Source of the DNA: DATFVA01 sp963811905
Lineage (GTDB): Bacteria > Bacteroidota > Ignavibacteria > Ignavibacteriales > Ignavibacteriaceae
Direction: 5' to 3'
Length of the DNA: 64,000 nt
Assembly (NCBI GenBank): GCA_963811905.1
Contig: CAWETK010000011.1
Span: 248,001-312,000 of the forward strand
Shown here piece after piece: positions 9,092-18,331 of this stretch (positions within the stretch are counted from its first letter, which is position 1; each line of letters opens with the position of its first letter). A program made the translations under genes and the position numbers. The notes under the pieces are model-generated. The model did not search any database, was not told the origin of the DNA, and saw only the letters and a list, made by a program, of their open reading frames with translations.

Positions 9092-9120
9092 ATCCCCGAC
9101 GATTTTCAATCGTCAGGGAT
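9092..9120. terminator. Hairpin terminator
   Basis: A 13-bp stem with one mismatch around a 3-base loop (atccccgacgatt/aatcgtcagggat). It is placed between the convergent RsbRD-like gene and the small membrane protein gene. Confidence 0.65.
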
Positions 9121-9131
9121 CATGACTTTAA

Positions 9132-9431
9132 TCAAACAGGCTGTGTACCTGAAGCATCCTCATCCTTGTTTGATTTATCAAATTTTTCGTGCCAGTATTT
9201 CCTGCGGCCGTAAGAATAGGGACTTGGTCGTTTACCTATACCTGTCAGCAGTATCTTGGATAAGATTAACAGTCCAACTGCCTGAAAATAAGTGATGGCG
9301 GTTATTCCGAAAATCAAGGGCATCAGCCAGTTCCATAACAGCATTACGGCAAGACTTAATACTGCAAGGAAAACCAATACGAAGATGAAACCTTTAAAGA
9401 ACCATCTTTTTTTATTATGAATCGCGCACAT
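9132..9431 (-). CDS. Small membrane protein partnered with ECF sigma factor
   Basis: A 99-residue protein with two membrane helices (about 12-33 and 38-62). The WNWLMPLIFG motif between them is conserved in small Bacteroidota proteins encoded next to ECF sigma factors, and a charged, Tyr/Lys-rich tail follows. It starts one base after the sigma-factor stop, with AAGGAG inside the end of the sigma gene, so it is tightly coupled. It is a plausible membrane regulator (anti-sigma-like) of that sigma factor, but no anti-sigma fold is evident. Confidence 0.7.
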   Translation of the reverse strand: MCAIHNKKRWFFKGFIFVLVFLAVLSLAVMLLWNWLMPLIFGITAITYFQAVGLLILSKILLTGIGKRPSPYSYGRRKYWHEKFDKSNKDEDASGTQPV

Positions 9432-9432
9432 T

Positions 9433-9984
9433 TTATAACTCCTTGTATAAATTTTTTAATTTCTTTCTTAAATAGAGTACCGCATAACGCTTTCTTGAAA
9501 GGAGCGTATTTACTGCCTCACCTTTTATTTTTGATATTTCTTTAAAACTCATTCCTTCGAATTCATTCATTACAAATACATCTTTCTGTTCCTCAGGCAG
9601 CTCTTCAAGTGCTGCCTCAATCTCTTCCCAGAAAAGGTTCTGCCAGTATATTTCATCCGGCAGACTGCTGAAATCGGGCATAATGTCGGACAGCGATAAA
9701 ACTTCATCTGAATCACTTACTTCGTTTACAAGGATTTCATCAGAAAAAGCAGTCGTTTTTTTCTTCCTGTATGAGTCTATTATTCTGTTTTTGGCTACTT
9801 TAATCAGCCAGGCAGAAATCCTTTCCACGAATTCTATCTCTTCGAATCCGCTTACAAGACTATACAGAACATCCTGGAGAATATCCTCGGCATCTTCTTT
9901 AGTGGCAACCTGCCTCCGGATAAACCTCAGTAGTTTACCCTTCTCCTGTTTTACAACTTTATCAAGCGCTGCTTCTTTGGTCAT
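9433..9984 (-). CDS. ECF-type RNA polymerase sigma factor
   Basis: A 183-residue sigma-70 factor with region 2 (EDAEDILQDVLYSLVSGF...RISAWLIKVAKNRIIDSYRKKK) and region 4 (ALEELPEEQKDVFVMNEFEGMSFKEISKIKGEAVNTLLSRKRYAVLYLRKKL). Regions 1 and 3 are absent, as in extracytoplasmic-function factors. It is the first gene of a two-gene operon with the small membrane protein. The regulon is unknown; the divergent beta-CASP nuclease gene shares its upstream region. Confidence 0.9.
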   Translation of the reverse strand: MTKEAALDKVVKQEKGKLLRFIRRQVATKEDAEDILQDVLYSLVSGFEEIEFVERISAWLIKVAKNRIIDSYRKKKTTAFSDEILVNEVSDSDEVLSLSDIMPDFSSLPDEIYWQNLFWEEIEAALEELPEEQKDVFVMNEFEGMSFKEISKIKGEAVNTLLSRKRYAVLYLRKKLKNLYKEL

Positions 9985-10142
9985 TAACCTGTTTCATTTA
10001 TTAATTAAGACGCACAGCCGGATGGAATATTTTAAATGACAATAAAACTTTGATTTTTTGAGATAAAAAAAGGATTATTTGACAAAGTTAATTTATTTTG
10101 GAGAACAAATTTTTCCGATCAATAAATTCTGAGGATAAAGTT

Positions 10143-11540
10143 TTGAAAATTCAATTTATAGGAGCTGCCCAAACGGTTACCGGTTCACAGCACTTACTGC
10201 ATGTTAACGGCAAAAAAATCCTTCTTGACTGTGGTCTGTACCAGGGAAGAAGGAAAGAGGCATATGAAATAAACCGGAATTTTATGTTTAATCCCGAAGA
10301 AATCGATGTTATGCTTCTCTCCCATGCACATATTGATCATACAGGTAATATCCCTCACCTTATCAGAAGCGGGTTTAAGGGACATATCTACACGACTTCT
10401 GCAACTGTAGATCTCTGCCAGATAATGCTGAGAGATTCTGCCTACCTGCAGGAAAGAGATATATATTTTGTGAATAAGAAAAGGAAAAAACAAAATAAAA
10501 AATTATTTGAACCTCTGTATACAATTGATGATGTAGAAGCTGCAATGGAGAACTTCATCGGCGTTCAGTATGATAAGACTATCGAAGTTGCCCCGGGTGT
10601 AAAAGCGACATGGAGAGATGCAGGACATATTCTCGGCTCAGCCGGATTATTAATTGAAATAAGAGAAAACGGAAAATATACAAGACTTGGTTTCAGCGGC
10701 GATATCGGAAGACCTGAAATGCCTGTTATAAGAGATCCTGTTATTCTTACTGACCTTGATGTTCTTATAATGGAAAGCACATACGGCAACAGGCTTCACC
10801 CTGTTACAGGTGAGGTTGAGGAGGAAGTTGCCGCGGTTATTAATGAAGTGCTGGAACGTAAGGGCAAGATTATTATTCCTGCATTTGCTGTAGGAAGAAC
10901 GCAGCTTTTCGTTTACATACTGCATAAACTTTTTAACCAGAACAGAATTCCTGCTTTACCAATTTTTGTCGATAGTCCGCTTGCCGTTAATTCTACCGAA
11001 GTATATAGAATGCATCCGGAATGCTTCGACAGGGAAACCTACCGGGTATTTATTGATAACCATGAAGATCCTTTCGGATTCAACAGGCTCACCTATATTC
11101 GGGATGTAGAAGAGTCGAAAAAGCTGAATGAATTCAGGGGATCCTGTATAATTATTTCCGCATCGGGGATGGCAGAAGGCGGGAGGATACTTCACCATTT
11201 GAAGAATAATATAGGGGATTCAAATAATCTTATTTTGTTCGTCGGGTATGCAGCTCAGGAAACCCTGGCCAGAAAAATTATGGACGGCGCTGAAGAGGTT
11301 AATATACTCGGTGATGTCCATAAAGTGAGAGCAAAGATCAAACAAATGGACTACTTCAGTGCCCACGCTGATCAGGCAGGACTGCTTGAATATCTAAAAT
11401 TTTCACCTGTCAACAAATTAAAAAATATTTTCCTTGTACACGGAGAAGAAGAACAGGCTTTGCCTCTTAAAGAAAAAATTGAAAGTAAAGGCTATAAATC
11501 TGTTAACTATCCGAAAAAAGGAGAAATTTTCGAAATTTAG
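10143..11540 (+). CDS. Metallo-beta-lactamase/beta-CASP/RMMBL ribonuclease-like protein
   Basis: A 465-residue homolog of the CPSF73/RNase-type beta-CASP hydrolases. An N-terminal metallo-beta-lactamase domain carries HAHIDH (61-66, zinc ligands) after GAAQTVTGS. The beta-CASP segment (PAFAVGRTQ, SGMAEGGRILHHL) and the RMMBL end (IKQMDYFSAHADQAGLLEYL...LVHGEEEQALPLKEKI) are complete. Such proteins are RNA endo/exonucleases in archaea and many bacteria. A TTG start at 10143 gives the usual KIQFIGAAQ start and has GAGGA seven bases upstream; the frame extends in-frame back to TTG 10098. Confidence 0.9.
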   Translation: MKIQFIGAAQTVTGSQHLLHVNGKKILLDCGLYQGRRKEAYEINRNFMFNPEEIDVMLLSHAHIDHTGNIPHLIRSGFKGHIYTTSATVDLCQIMLRDSAYLQERDIYFVNKKRKKQNKKLFEPLYTIDDVEAAMENFIGVQYDKTIEVAPGVKATWRDAGHILGSAGLLIEIRENGKYTRLGFSGDIGRPEMPVIRDPVILTDLDVLIMESTYGNRLHPVTGEVEEEVAAVINEVLERKGKIIIPAFAVGRTQLFVYILHKLFNQNRIPALPIFVDSPLAVNSTEVYRMHPECFDRETYRVFIDNHEDPFGFNRLTYIRDVEESKKLNEFRGSCIIISASGMAEGGRILHHLKNNIGDSNNLILFVGYAAQETLARKIMDGAEEVNILGDVHKVRAKIKQMDYFSAHADQAGLLEYLKFSPVNKLKNIFLVHGEEEQALPLKEKIESKGYKSVNYPKKGEIFEI

Positions 11541-11640
11541 TCAGGAAGCCATATGGATTTCTGACTGATCTTTTACAATTCCATGACAACCGGTTACTAA
11601 GGGGTTCTTATTTTTTCTCCGTATCTAAGGAGAGAAAATC

Positions 11641-11778
11641 ATGACAAACATATTTCCAACCATCCCGGTACTCCCAAAACTTAATGGCAAACGCCGGAAT
11701 AGCTTTTCTTCACAAAGCAGAAATGACATGAGTGCAGACAGCAAAATCCCGAAGATAAATGGAAGGATATTTTTATGA
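11641..11778 (+). CDS. Small 45-aa ORF coupled to lipoprotein gene
   Basis: An ATG-started reading frame of 45 codons has a strong AAGGAG (11628-11633) upstream. It ends in TGA that overlaps the next ATG as ATGA. The product is basic, Ser/Pro/Asn-rich, with no signal peptide or membrane segment, and matches nothing I know. Ribosome-binding site and overlap argue for translation; it may be a leader for the lipoprotein gene rather than a functional protein. Confidence 0.45.
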   Translation: MTNIFPTIPVLPKLNGKRRNSFSSQSRNDMSADSKIPKINGRIFL

Positions 11779-12170
11779 AAAAAATATTAATAAGTATTCT
11801 CATCACAGCTTTTCTTAATCTGATAGGGTGTTATTCTGTTTCTGAGGTCAGTAAGGATGAATTTATTGGGGCCAAAAACAGCGATGCTTATCTTCTGACC
11901 AATAGCCTTGAAAAACTTCATTTCAAAAATGGAAATTATTTTGTTGAAGAGGATACTATTCAGGGAATAGGGGAAAGACAATTCGGCGGAATGAATTTCC
12001 CTTTCAAAGGATCTGTTCCGTTAGACTCGGTCAACAAGTATCAGATTGAATACCTGGATGGTTTAAAAACAACTGGTTTAATCCTTAGCATAGGTGTATG
12101 TGTATTCGTCATAGGCGGTGCTATTTTCGCAGGTGAGGTATTGTCAGGTATTTTCAGAAGTGCACATTAG
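11775..12170 (+). CDS. Small lipoprotein with C-terminal membrane helix
   Basis: A 131-residue protein with a lipoprotein signal (lipobox region NLIGC, Cys19) and a soluble beta-rich stretch. A C-terminal hydrophobic helix (about 103-125) contains GGAIFAG. This layout recurs in small Bacteroidota envelope proteins of unknown role. It is preceded by a four-base overlap with the 45-codon ORF and followed two bases later by a very short ORF that repeats the IGCYS lipobox. Confidence 0.6.
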   Translation: MKKILISILITAFLNLIGCYSVSEVSKDEFIGAKNSDAYLLTNSLEKLHFKNGNYFVEEDTIQGIGERQFGGMNFPFKGSVPLDSVNKYQIEYLDGLKTTGLILSIGVCVFVIGGAIFAGEVLSGIFRSAH

Positions 12171-12172
12171 TT

Positions 12173-12280
12173 ATGTTTCACAAATTTATAATACTGTGTA
12201 TGCTGCTCAGCATGATAAATTGCATAGGATGTTATTCGGCTAAAATGGATACTGCTTTTATTCGTAATTCGTCGGATTGA
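12173..12280 (+). pseudogene. 35-aa lipobox-bearing ORF, probable remnant of a lipoprotein paralog
   Basis: An ATG-started 35-codon frame whose hydrophobic leader ends IGCYS, the same lipobox context as the preceding lipoprotein. It then breaks off after about 15 further residues. It looks like the 5' part of a tandem duplicate that lost its body, although a secreted lipopeptide cannot be excluded. Low confidence. Confidence 0.35.
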
Positions 12281-12300
12281 TACCTTAGACCATAGATGCA

Positions 12301-12327
12301 AAAAAAAGGGAGCTTTCGCTCCCCTTA
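12301..12327 (-). terminator. Rho-independent terminator (minus strand)
   Basis: On the minus strand gggagc-gaaa-gctccc (GNRA loop) is followed by a run of seven or more T. It lies immediately after the stop of the large secreted protein. Confidence 0.9.
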
Positions 12328-12329
12328 AA

Positions 12330-15300
12330 TTATTTGAGTAATAACATTTTTTTTGAGCTGACATAATCATTAACCTGCAAACGGTATATATAAACTCCGC
12401 TGGCAAGTCTGGAAGCGTCGAAATTAACAGAATACCTGCCCTGGTTCTTCGGTTCATTCACAAGAGTAGATACTTCACTTCCGAGGATATCATATATCTT
12501 TAGTGTGACATAACCATTCTGCGGCAGCTGGTAATTTATTGTAGTCGCAGGATTGAAGGGATTAGGGTAGTTCTGCGACAGATCGTACTTTAATGGAATT
12601 TCCTCACCTGAGTAAGCGACCTTATTGTATGACTTTTTAGCCATATTCGAGGCATCGTTCTGAGTGTTTATCAGGCTATAAGATGCATCACCTATCTGAG
12701 AAGTAACAATCCTCAGAAAATATTCACCTTCTGAAATCCCGGAGCAATCTATCTCATAGCTTACATTCTCAAAGTCATCCAGATTTTCCTTACTAAATGT
12801 AATGTTATCAAAAGTGCCTGCAACCTGGTTGGTGCTGCTATTTACTAGCTCAACCTTAAAGCTTACAGCGTCGTTTCCTGAGAGTAATGAATCTGCAGCT
12901 TCTTTATTTATAACGTAGTAATAATTGGTAAATAGTAAGACAGAGTTTTGGTTAAGATGGAAATCTTGTGTTATTAAGGAACTATTTAGTTCTACTGGTG
13001 AATTATATATTATTGTATCCGGAGCCTCCTTGAATTTTACAACGGTATCACTATTTATTATATCTCCTGTATTAAATACAAATTCAATTCCATTTTTTAA
13101 GATAACCCCTGAGCGTGAATAAGTTAAAGTATACGGCAGCATTACTTTCTGATTTCCACTGCATATCGGGGTGCCATTAAAACTTGTTACAGCGGGAAAT
13201 AGCACTGCGGGCATAGTAGAGGCATCAGAAGAAACAGCTTTGATATTTGTCAGGTCAGAACCAGTACTGATATTTGGTATAAGGCCGGCAGGTTCAAGGC
13301 AGGTTGCACCACTATAAGTTGAATTTTCCCGACGCACCCACTTTGACTCGGTTCCTCCCGACTGGCTCCAGGCGATAACACTTGTGCGGGTATTTGTCCT
13401 GATAACAGAATTGTTAGCACTGAAATTAACAGACTGACCGGACGAAAATACATCCCCCCAGGCGCCATTATCATTTTGCGGCCGGCATATCATTCTCGGT
13501 TCCGGTATCTGATTCCCTTGCTGAGAGTCATTTTTATTCAGAGTACCGCTATTGCTGGCTGTCCAGCTTACTAAAGGCTTATATACATTATTCCCGAGAT
13601 AGAACAAACTTATGCTTGGATAAGAATTAAAGGTGAAGCCGCTAGTTTCTGAGATGGGGTAAGGGTTAAAACTGAGGTTAGCACCCTCAGGCAATTGTCC
13701 ATACATTATTGAAGGTCTTAGGTTCCCTTCCTGGAATGCGATATGAAATATGTCGCCGGAATAACCGGTCTTTGTCACAGCTATTGTAGGGTATGAACTG
13801 GTAAAACCAGTATGCGGCAGTAAATTATTCTCACTATAAATCCAGGGATCATTATCGTAAAATTTATATTTCAGGGAGCAATATAACCCGCCGCTAGCGG
13901 ACGCTCTGTAGATAACCATCAATTCTTTCTTGGTATAGGCTACCACAGGTTTGACAAAGGCTCCATATCCGTATTCGATATTAGTTTGGACGTAACGTGT
14001 GCTGATTAAGGCATTAGTAGCAGCATTTATAGTTGTATAACCAAGGGAATATCCATCGGTATATGCTATTGCGATAGAATCCGGACCCGGGACGTTTGCT
14101 GCATCGACGGAGATGCTTATAGGTGTATCAAAAGAAGCTTCCATTGGAACAACTTGTTCCTGGCTCCAGGCCCCGTCAAAATTTGTAGTTAAGCTTTTAG
14201 TATGCCATATTTTACCCATTGATACATAAAAAAGATGATAATATCCATTGTAATCGCGTACAAGGTGCTGCTGACCGTTATAATTAAATACGTCGTTATA
14301 ATCCGAGAGTAAATGTCCCTTCATTACCGCGGTTGCTGTGGCATTAGCCGAAGTAAACACTACTCCGGTTGTTGCATTTCCGGAATGCTCAAATTGCACA
14401 CCGGATCCCGTCCATCTATTAAAATAAAAGGTTCTGTTTCCGTATTTCCCGCCAAGATTAATTGGTTGAGTTGGGGATTGTACAATATAATTGGGGTGTT
14501 CGGAATCAAAGGTGGGGTTTTGATTAAAGAAAATACCTTGATAAGAATGAGGCGGATCTTCTACACCATTTTCAATATTAGCAAACTCTGTATTGTAATC
14601 AGGGTAGAATGGAGAATTTCTGTTTCGGTATTTCAATGCATCCTCCCCATCGATTTTCATACCGCGGTTTCTGGAATTATTAACAATAAGGTTTCCAAAT
14701 AAAGGATCAGCATAATCAATATACCAGGGATCGGCAAATTGGACACTTCCACTGTTTAATGTAGTTCCTTCCAGAGAGTTCTCTATAGTTATTCCTTCAA
14801 CTGCAGTTTTAAATTTGGCCTCAAACCTATCACCTGTGTATATCGTAACAAATTTATGAGGATTGGGAATATCAAGAGCATCATTCTGTGTCCATTGCCA
14901 ATATTTTTGATAGGTGCTGCTTTTAAAATCCTGACTGCTTCTTAATCCTAAAATTGAACCTGCCGAAAGAGTCTTGTTAAAAGGAACATTTTCGTCGAGC
15001 CAGCTGCTTCCCTGCCAGTCGCCAACCTGTCCGAAAGGGAGTCCATCTTTATCAAGTTGTGTTACGGTAATCTGATTGGAATAATATGTAACACTTAAGG
15101 AAACATTATAAGTGTAACTGACATATTTATCATAGTCTAAAAATGCTTCATTTTGATTTTTTATACCAATATGGACTTCACTTGGGCCACCATTAACTGC
15201 AGCTTGGACTTTATCCGTCAGCTGGGTAAAGGAATATTCAGTAATTGTAGCAGGTTTGATATCCCATAAAGTTCCGGTTCCAATATTAGAATAGTTCTGG

Positions 15301-15629
15301 GGTAAACCAACACCGAATGAAAAATCGTGATATTCTATCTGGGCGGTTGAATAATGACCACCCCAGGTAATAATAAATTTTACCTCGGCTATCTGTCGAT
15401 TTGCAGGCACATAAGAAAGAATATTGTTCCAGATAATATAACTTCTAAAGGACGGCCCATTTCGACCCGCACCCAAATAGCCACTACCAGATTCGAATGA
15501 ATTATCATCAGAATACCATTTAATATAATGGCTTTCTCCCGGAATACTCACAGTATATGTTTGCTGAGCCTTGGTGATCGATCCAAAAAATAAGCAGAAC
15601 GATGCAAGAATAAATATGAGATGTTTCAT
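12330..15629 (-). CDS. Large T9SS-secreted protein with C-terminal sorting domain
   Basis: A 1099-residue exported protein: signal peptide (to about residue 21), a beta-rich N-terminal half, and a middle part of propeller-like repeats with Ser/Trp-rich strands. The last 85 or so residues form a Por secretion/type A sorting domain (NYPNPFNPATTINYQLP, then LKIYDILGSEV and the terminal GVYIYRLQV...KKMLLLK). The sorting domain directs outer-membrane export by the type IX system and is then removed. No catalytic motif is evident. It is monocistronic, ending in a strong terminator. A cell-surface or secreted role is likely, perhaps glycan or particle binding (inference). Confidence 0.85.
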   Translation of the reverse strand: MKHLIFILASFCLFFGSITKAQQTYTVSIPGESHYIKWYSDDNSFESGSGYLGAGRNGPSFRSYIIWNNILSYVPANRQIAEVKFIITWGGHYSTAQIEYHDFSFGVGLPQNYSNIGTGTLWDIKPATITEYSFTQLTDKVQAAVNGGPSEVHIGIKNQNEAFLDYDKYVSYTYNVSLSVTYYSNQITVTQLDKDGLPFGQVGDWQGSSWLDENVPFNKTLSAGSILGLRSSQDFKSSTYQKYWQWTQNDALDIPNPHKFVTIYTGDRFEAKFKTAVEGITIENSLEGTTLNSGSVQFADPWYIDYADPLFGNLIVNNSRNRGMKIDGEDALKYRNRNSPFYPDYNTEFANIENGVEDPPHSYQGIFFNQNPTFDSEHPNYIVQSPTQPINLGGKYGNRTFYFNRWTGSGVQFEHSGNATTGVVFTSANATATAVMKGHLLSDYNDVFNYNGQQHLVRDYNGYYHLFYVSMGKIWHTKSLTTNFDGAWSQEQVVPMEASFDTPISISVDAANVPGPDSIAIAYTDGYSLGYTTINAATNALISTRYVQTNIEYGYGAFVKPVVAYTKKELMVIYRASASGGLYCSLKYKFYDNDPWIYSENNLLPHTGFTSSYPTIAVTKTGYSGDIFHIAFQEGNLRPSIMYGQLPEGANLSFNPYPISETSGFTFNSYPSISLFYLGNNVYKPLVSWTASNSGTLNKNDSQQGNQIPEPRMICRPQNDNGAWGDVFSSGQSVNFSANNSVIRTNTRTSVIAWSQSGGTESKWVRRENSTYSGATCLEPAGLIPNISTGSDLTNIKAVSSDASTMPAVLFPAVTSFNGTPICSGNQKVMLPYTLTYSRSGVILKNGIEFVFNTGDIINSDTVVKFKEAPDTIIYNSPVELNSSLITQDFHLNQNSVLLFTNYYYVINKEAADSLLSGNDAVSFKVELVNSSTNQVAGTFDNITFSKENLDDFENVSYEIDCSGISEGEYFLRIVTSQIGDASYSLINTQNDASNMAKKSYNKVAYSGEEIPLKYDLSQNYPNPFNPATTINYQLPQNGYVTLKIYDILGSEVSTLVNEPKNQGRYSVNFDASRLASGVYIYRLQVNDYVSSKKMLLLK

Positions 15630-15784
15630 ATCAACTCTCCTTTACAATTTGTTAAAGATTATTTAGTTGAGTATTTTTACACCGGAAATAGAAAACCCCG
15701 AATGATCCTATATAGTTAGGAGCAATCGACTTGGTTACCAGCCAATGGGTTAAAATTTCCATTTTCCCGTCTTCGACGGATAAG

Positions 15785-15807
15785 GCGGGGTGGTGCAAAC
15801 ACCCCGC
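15785..15807. terminator. Hairpin between secreted-protein genes
   Basis: An 8-bp stem gcggggtg/caccccgc with a 7-base loop lies downstream of the propeller lipoprotein gene. The minus-strand T-run is weak, so this may be a dispersed palindrome rather than a terminator. Confidence 0.5.
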
Positions 15808-15837
15808 TTAATTTAAATTAGTATAACGGCTCCTTTC

Positions 15838-17139
15838 TCAGTTTCTTTCTCCTAGTATTATCAGAGCTGATTCACCACTAACGCCCACTATTGCAATGAT
15901 ATCATCTTTTAGGTTTACTGAAAGAAAATGAATGTATGATTGTTGAATAAATTCTGGATATACCTTCCATTTTTTGCCATTATAATGGCCAAGAAAACCA
16001 TAATTACCACAGACAAAAATATCAGTAAGTCCATTTCCTCTAACCCTGTAGGTGTAATAATCAGGAAAGACTATTTCTTTCTCCCAGCTACCTGATTTAT
16101 TAGTGTATATCCCCCCACCGCTTGTATAGATAATACCACCCGACGGTGACCAGCTGGAACTAACTATATTTCCATTACAGGGAATTGAATCGACACTGTT
16201 GTCCTCGTTTATTTTCAATATCCGTCTTTTTGATGATTCCAGCCCTGAAGGGACAGAGCAATAAATCTTGCCTTCATTTGATCCACTAGAAGGTATTCCC
16301 CAAATATCAGTTATGTTTGCATCAGTTCCGCTTTCTATTCTTGTCCATTGCCCATTTTTTTTATGAGCTAGACTCCCCGAATTTCCAACAAAATACATAT
16401 CATCTGTGTCTTCACCCCAGGCTTTTGATAAGGACAAATTTGGGTCCACTGTGGTTCGTAAATCATATATTACCCAGTTTTGTCCGTCCCCGTGAATAGG
16501 CAAGCTTCCTACCATCCATATATCCGTTGAAGAAAAAGCAAATATACCGGTTAAAGGAACAGTTATTAGATTGCCCCGAAAGATTGTCTGTACCCTTTTT
16601 AATTCCCATTCCACGCCATCCCAGTGAACAGCATTATAGGTTGTAAAGCCATTTATACTTGTATCCGCGATATCAATATCACCCACAGCCCAGATATCAT
16701 TTTGATCAATTATTGCAACATCATAAAGTTCACATCCACCGGCATCTCCGCCGAATGTCCAGGAATGCCAGGTAAAATCGTGGGAGGTGGTATCCATAGT
16801 AGTAGCTGGGGCAGAACTTTTTATTGATCCATCTGCTGTGTGGATGATTGAAGTAAAGTTATATGATTTATTCGGGAGGAGTGCATCTATGTATAGTAGT
16901 GTATCTGCTGAAGTCAGACTGATTGTTTTGAGATGAATTTCGTTTTTTAATAATTCTATATCTGCAGGCAGGCTGATATTTGCTGTCGTTAACTTTAGCC
17001 AGGCTTCGGTACAGCTTACATCTTCAAGGGTAAGGTTTATTTGCGGCTGCTCTCCCGGTGGAACCGGGTTATCTTTATTGCAGGAAATTAAAATTACGGT
17101 TGAAAGTAATGCTGCAGTAACAAATAATGATAATTTCAT
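15838..17139 (-). CDS. Lipoprotein with fibronectin-like and propeller-like domains
   Basis: A 433-residue lipoprotein (signal ending ISCN, Cys20). A Pro-rich linker and a Fn3-like domain (about 33-115) follow. The rest (about 125-430) has WAVG/WMVG-type repeats (NDIWAVGDI, TDIWMVGSL, DDMYFVGNSGS, DIFVCGNYG) typical of BNR/Ycf48-like beta-propellers in Ignavibacteria surface proteins. No sorting domain is present, so it is anchored by lipid. It follows the T9SS protein on the same strand but is separated by 200 bases and a hairpin. Confidence 0.75.
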   Translation of the reverse strand: MKLSLFVTAALLSTVILISCNKDNPVPPGEQPQINLTLEDVSCTEAWLKLTTANISLPADIELLKNEIHLKTISLTSADTLLYIDALLPNKSYNFTSIIHTADGSIKSSAPATTMDTTSHDFTWHSWTFGGDAGGCELYDVAIIDQNDIWAVGDIDIADTSINGFTTYNAVHWDGVEWELKRVQTIFRGNLITVPLTGIFAFSSTDIWMVGSLPIHGDGQNWVIYDLRTTVDPNLSLSKAWGEDTDDMYFVGNSGSLAHKKNGQWTRIESGTDANITDIWGIPSSGSNEGKIYCSVPSGLESSKRRILKINEDNSVDSIPCNGNIVSSSWSPSGGIIYTSGGGIYTNKSGSWEKEIVFPDYYTYRVRGNGLTDIFVCGNYGFLGHYNGKKWKVYPEFIQQSYIHFLSVNLKDDIIAIVGVSGESALIILGERN

Positions 17140-17603
17140 TCTATCCCCAAAATATTTTAATAAACAAAGTTATCGGGTTACAGGATTAGAAGTAGTTCGG
17201 GTACCCGCTGTAAAAGAGCCCTAAAGAACTATTACAATAATTATACTATTTATCATTAAAGTCAAATTAAATCTTTATTAGTAAAAATCGCCGTGTGATA
17301 AAATGACTTTCTGTTTAATCAGTAACAGAAATCATTCCGATGAATTTTTAGTTCATATTTTTATTCCATATCAACTATTACTATCTGCAACATTCTGACA
17401 ATTTAAGTTATTGGCGGACAAAGATGACTTATTGGGAAATAACAAAGTGAGAAGTTGCGATAACAGGAAGTCAAAAAGCGAGGCCCTCCCAATAAACAGT
17501 TCTCTCGTCAAGAAACAATTCAGCCTAGATAAATGATAATATTACAAATGCTTATAAGTTTTTTAATCAGGATTTAACAGTGAGCCTTTTATTATCTCAA
17601 TAA
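17140..17603. other. Intergenic region without recognised feature
   Basis: About 460 AT-rich bases. I found no coding frame, tRNA, strong hairpin or repeat shared with other parts of the window. Confidence 0.5.
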
Positions 17604-17789
17604 TTAGTCGTTCTGTTTTTTATCATCTTCTTTTTTGGGTGACAAATATCTGCCTGCTTTTTTCACCGAATTCGATAATATAAATTCTATCTGCGCATTA
17701 ATGCTTCGTAAATCATCCGCCGCCCACTTTTCAAGGGCGGCGTAGAGATTGGAATCAATGCGCAATAAAAACTTTTTCTTTTCTGCCAT
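17604..17789 (-). CDS. Arc-type ribbon-helix-helix protein
   Basis: A 61-residue RHH DNA-binding protein: the strand KKFLLRIDSNLYAALEKWA is followed by helices (DLRSINAQIEFILSNSVKKA). The tail is Lys/Asp-rich. Small Arc-like proteins of this sort commonly sit at the end of SPFH-protein operons; here it lies 16 bases after the 170-residue unknown and near the SPFH gene. It may autoregulate the operon (inference). Confidence 0.75.
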   Translation of the reverse strand: MAEKKKFLLRIDSNLYAALEKWAADDLRSINAQIEFILSNSVKKAGRYLSPKKEDDKKQND

Positions 17790-17805
17790 AACTAATCATC
17801 TTTTC

Positions 17806-18318
17806 TTATCCCGCAGCAGCGGCCTGCTTCCGCTTTCTTGTTAAATACCAGGCGAGTATTATAACCCATGGATATTTATCAAGTAATTCCGAGCTGCTTT
17901 CAATGTACACAAGACTTCTTGCTTTAAATGAAACTTCATCTTTAATACTTGCCAGGCAAATGCCGCTCATTGCAAATACGCCGTATTTTCTTTTTATTAT
18001 CCCGGACTTGATTTTTAACCTTTGTCCTCTCGGCAGGAAGACAGTTCCTTCCCGGCTGAAGAATTTTTTGTTATAAGTGGCAATCGGGTTTTCTCTCCCT
18101 TTTTCTCTTACAGCGATCTCTGCTTTCCAGAAATTCGGTTTGTATATTTCCCATTCGTCTTCTCCAATAGTAATAAATAATCCGAAGCTGAATACATTCC
18201 GCAGAGTTATTTTCCCAATCAGTTCTTCATCATATTTTAACTCATAATTATTCTTCCAGATTGACGGCTGGGTAATCTTTAATATTTTTCCTGAAAGATG
18301 TGAAAGACTTCCTGGCAT
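17806..18318 (-). CDS. Hypothetical protein of SPFH operon (LURP/scramblase-like appearance)
   Basis: A 170-residue, mostly beta protein with a hydrophobic C-terminal segment (about 148-160) and a basic end. The pattern of repeated strands (NYELKYDEELIGKITLRN...GEDEWEIYKPNFWKAEIAV) recalls the tubby-like LURP/scramblase-related fold, but this is only an impression. It lies between the SPFH and RHH genes with 13-16 base gaps, and a membrane-associated role with the SPFH protein is likely. Confidence 0.55.
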   Translation of the reverse strand: MPGSLSHLSGKILKITQPSIWKNNYELKYDEELIGKITLRNVFSFGLFITIGEDEWEIYKPNFWKAEIAVREKGRENPIATYNKKFFSREGTVFLPRGQRLKIKSGIIKRKYGVFAMSGICLASIKDEVSFKARSLVYIESSSELLDKYPWVIILAWYLTRKRKQAAAAG

Positions 18319-18331
18319 TTTTAGTAAATCT

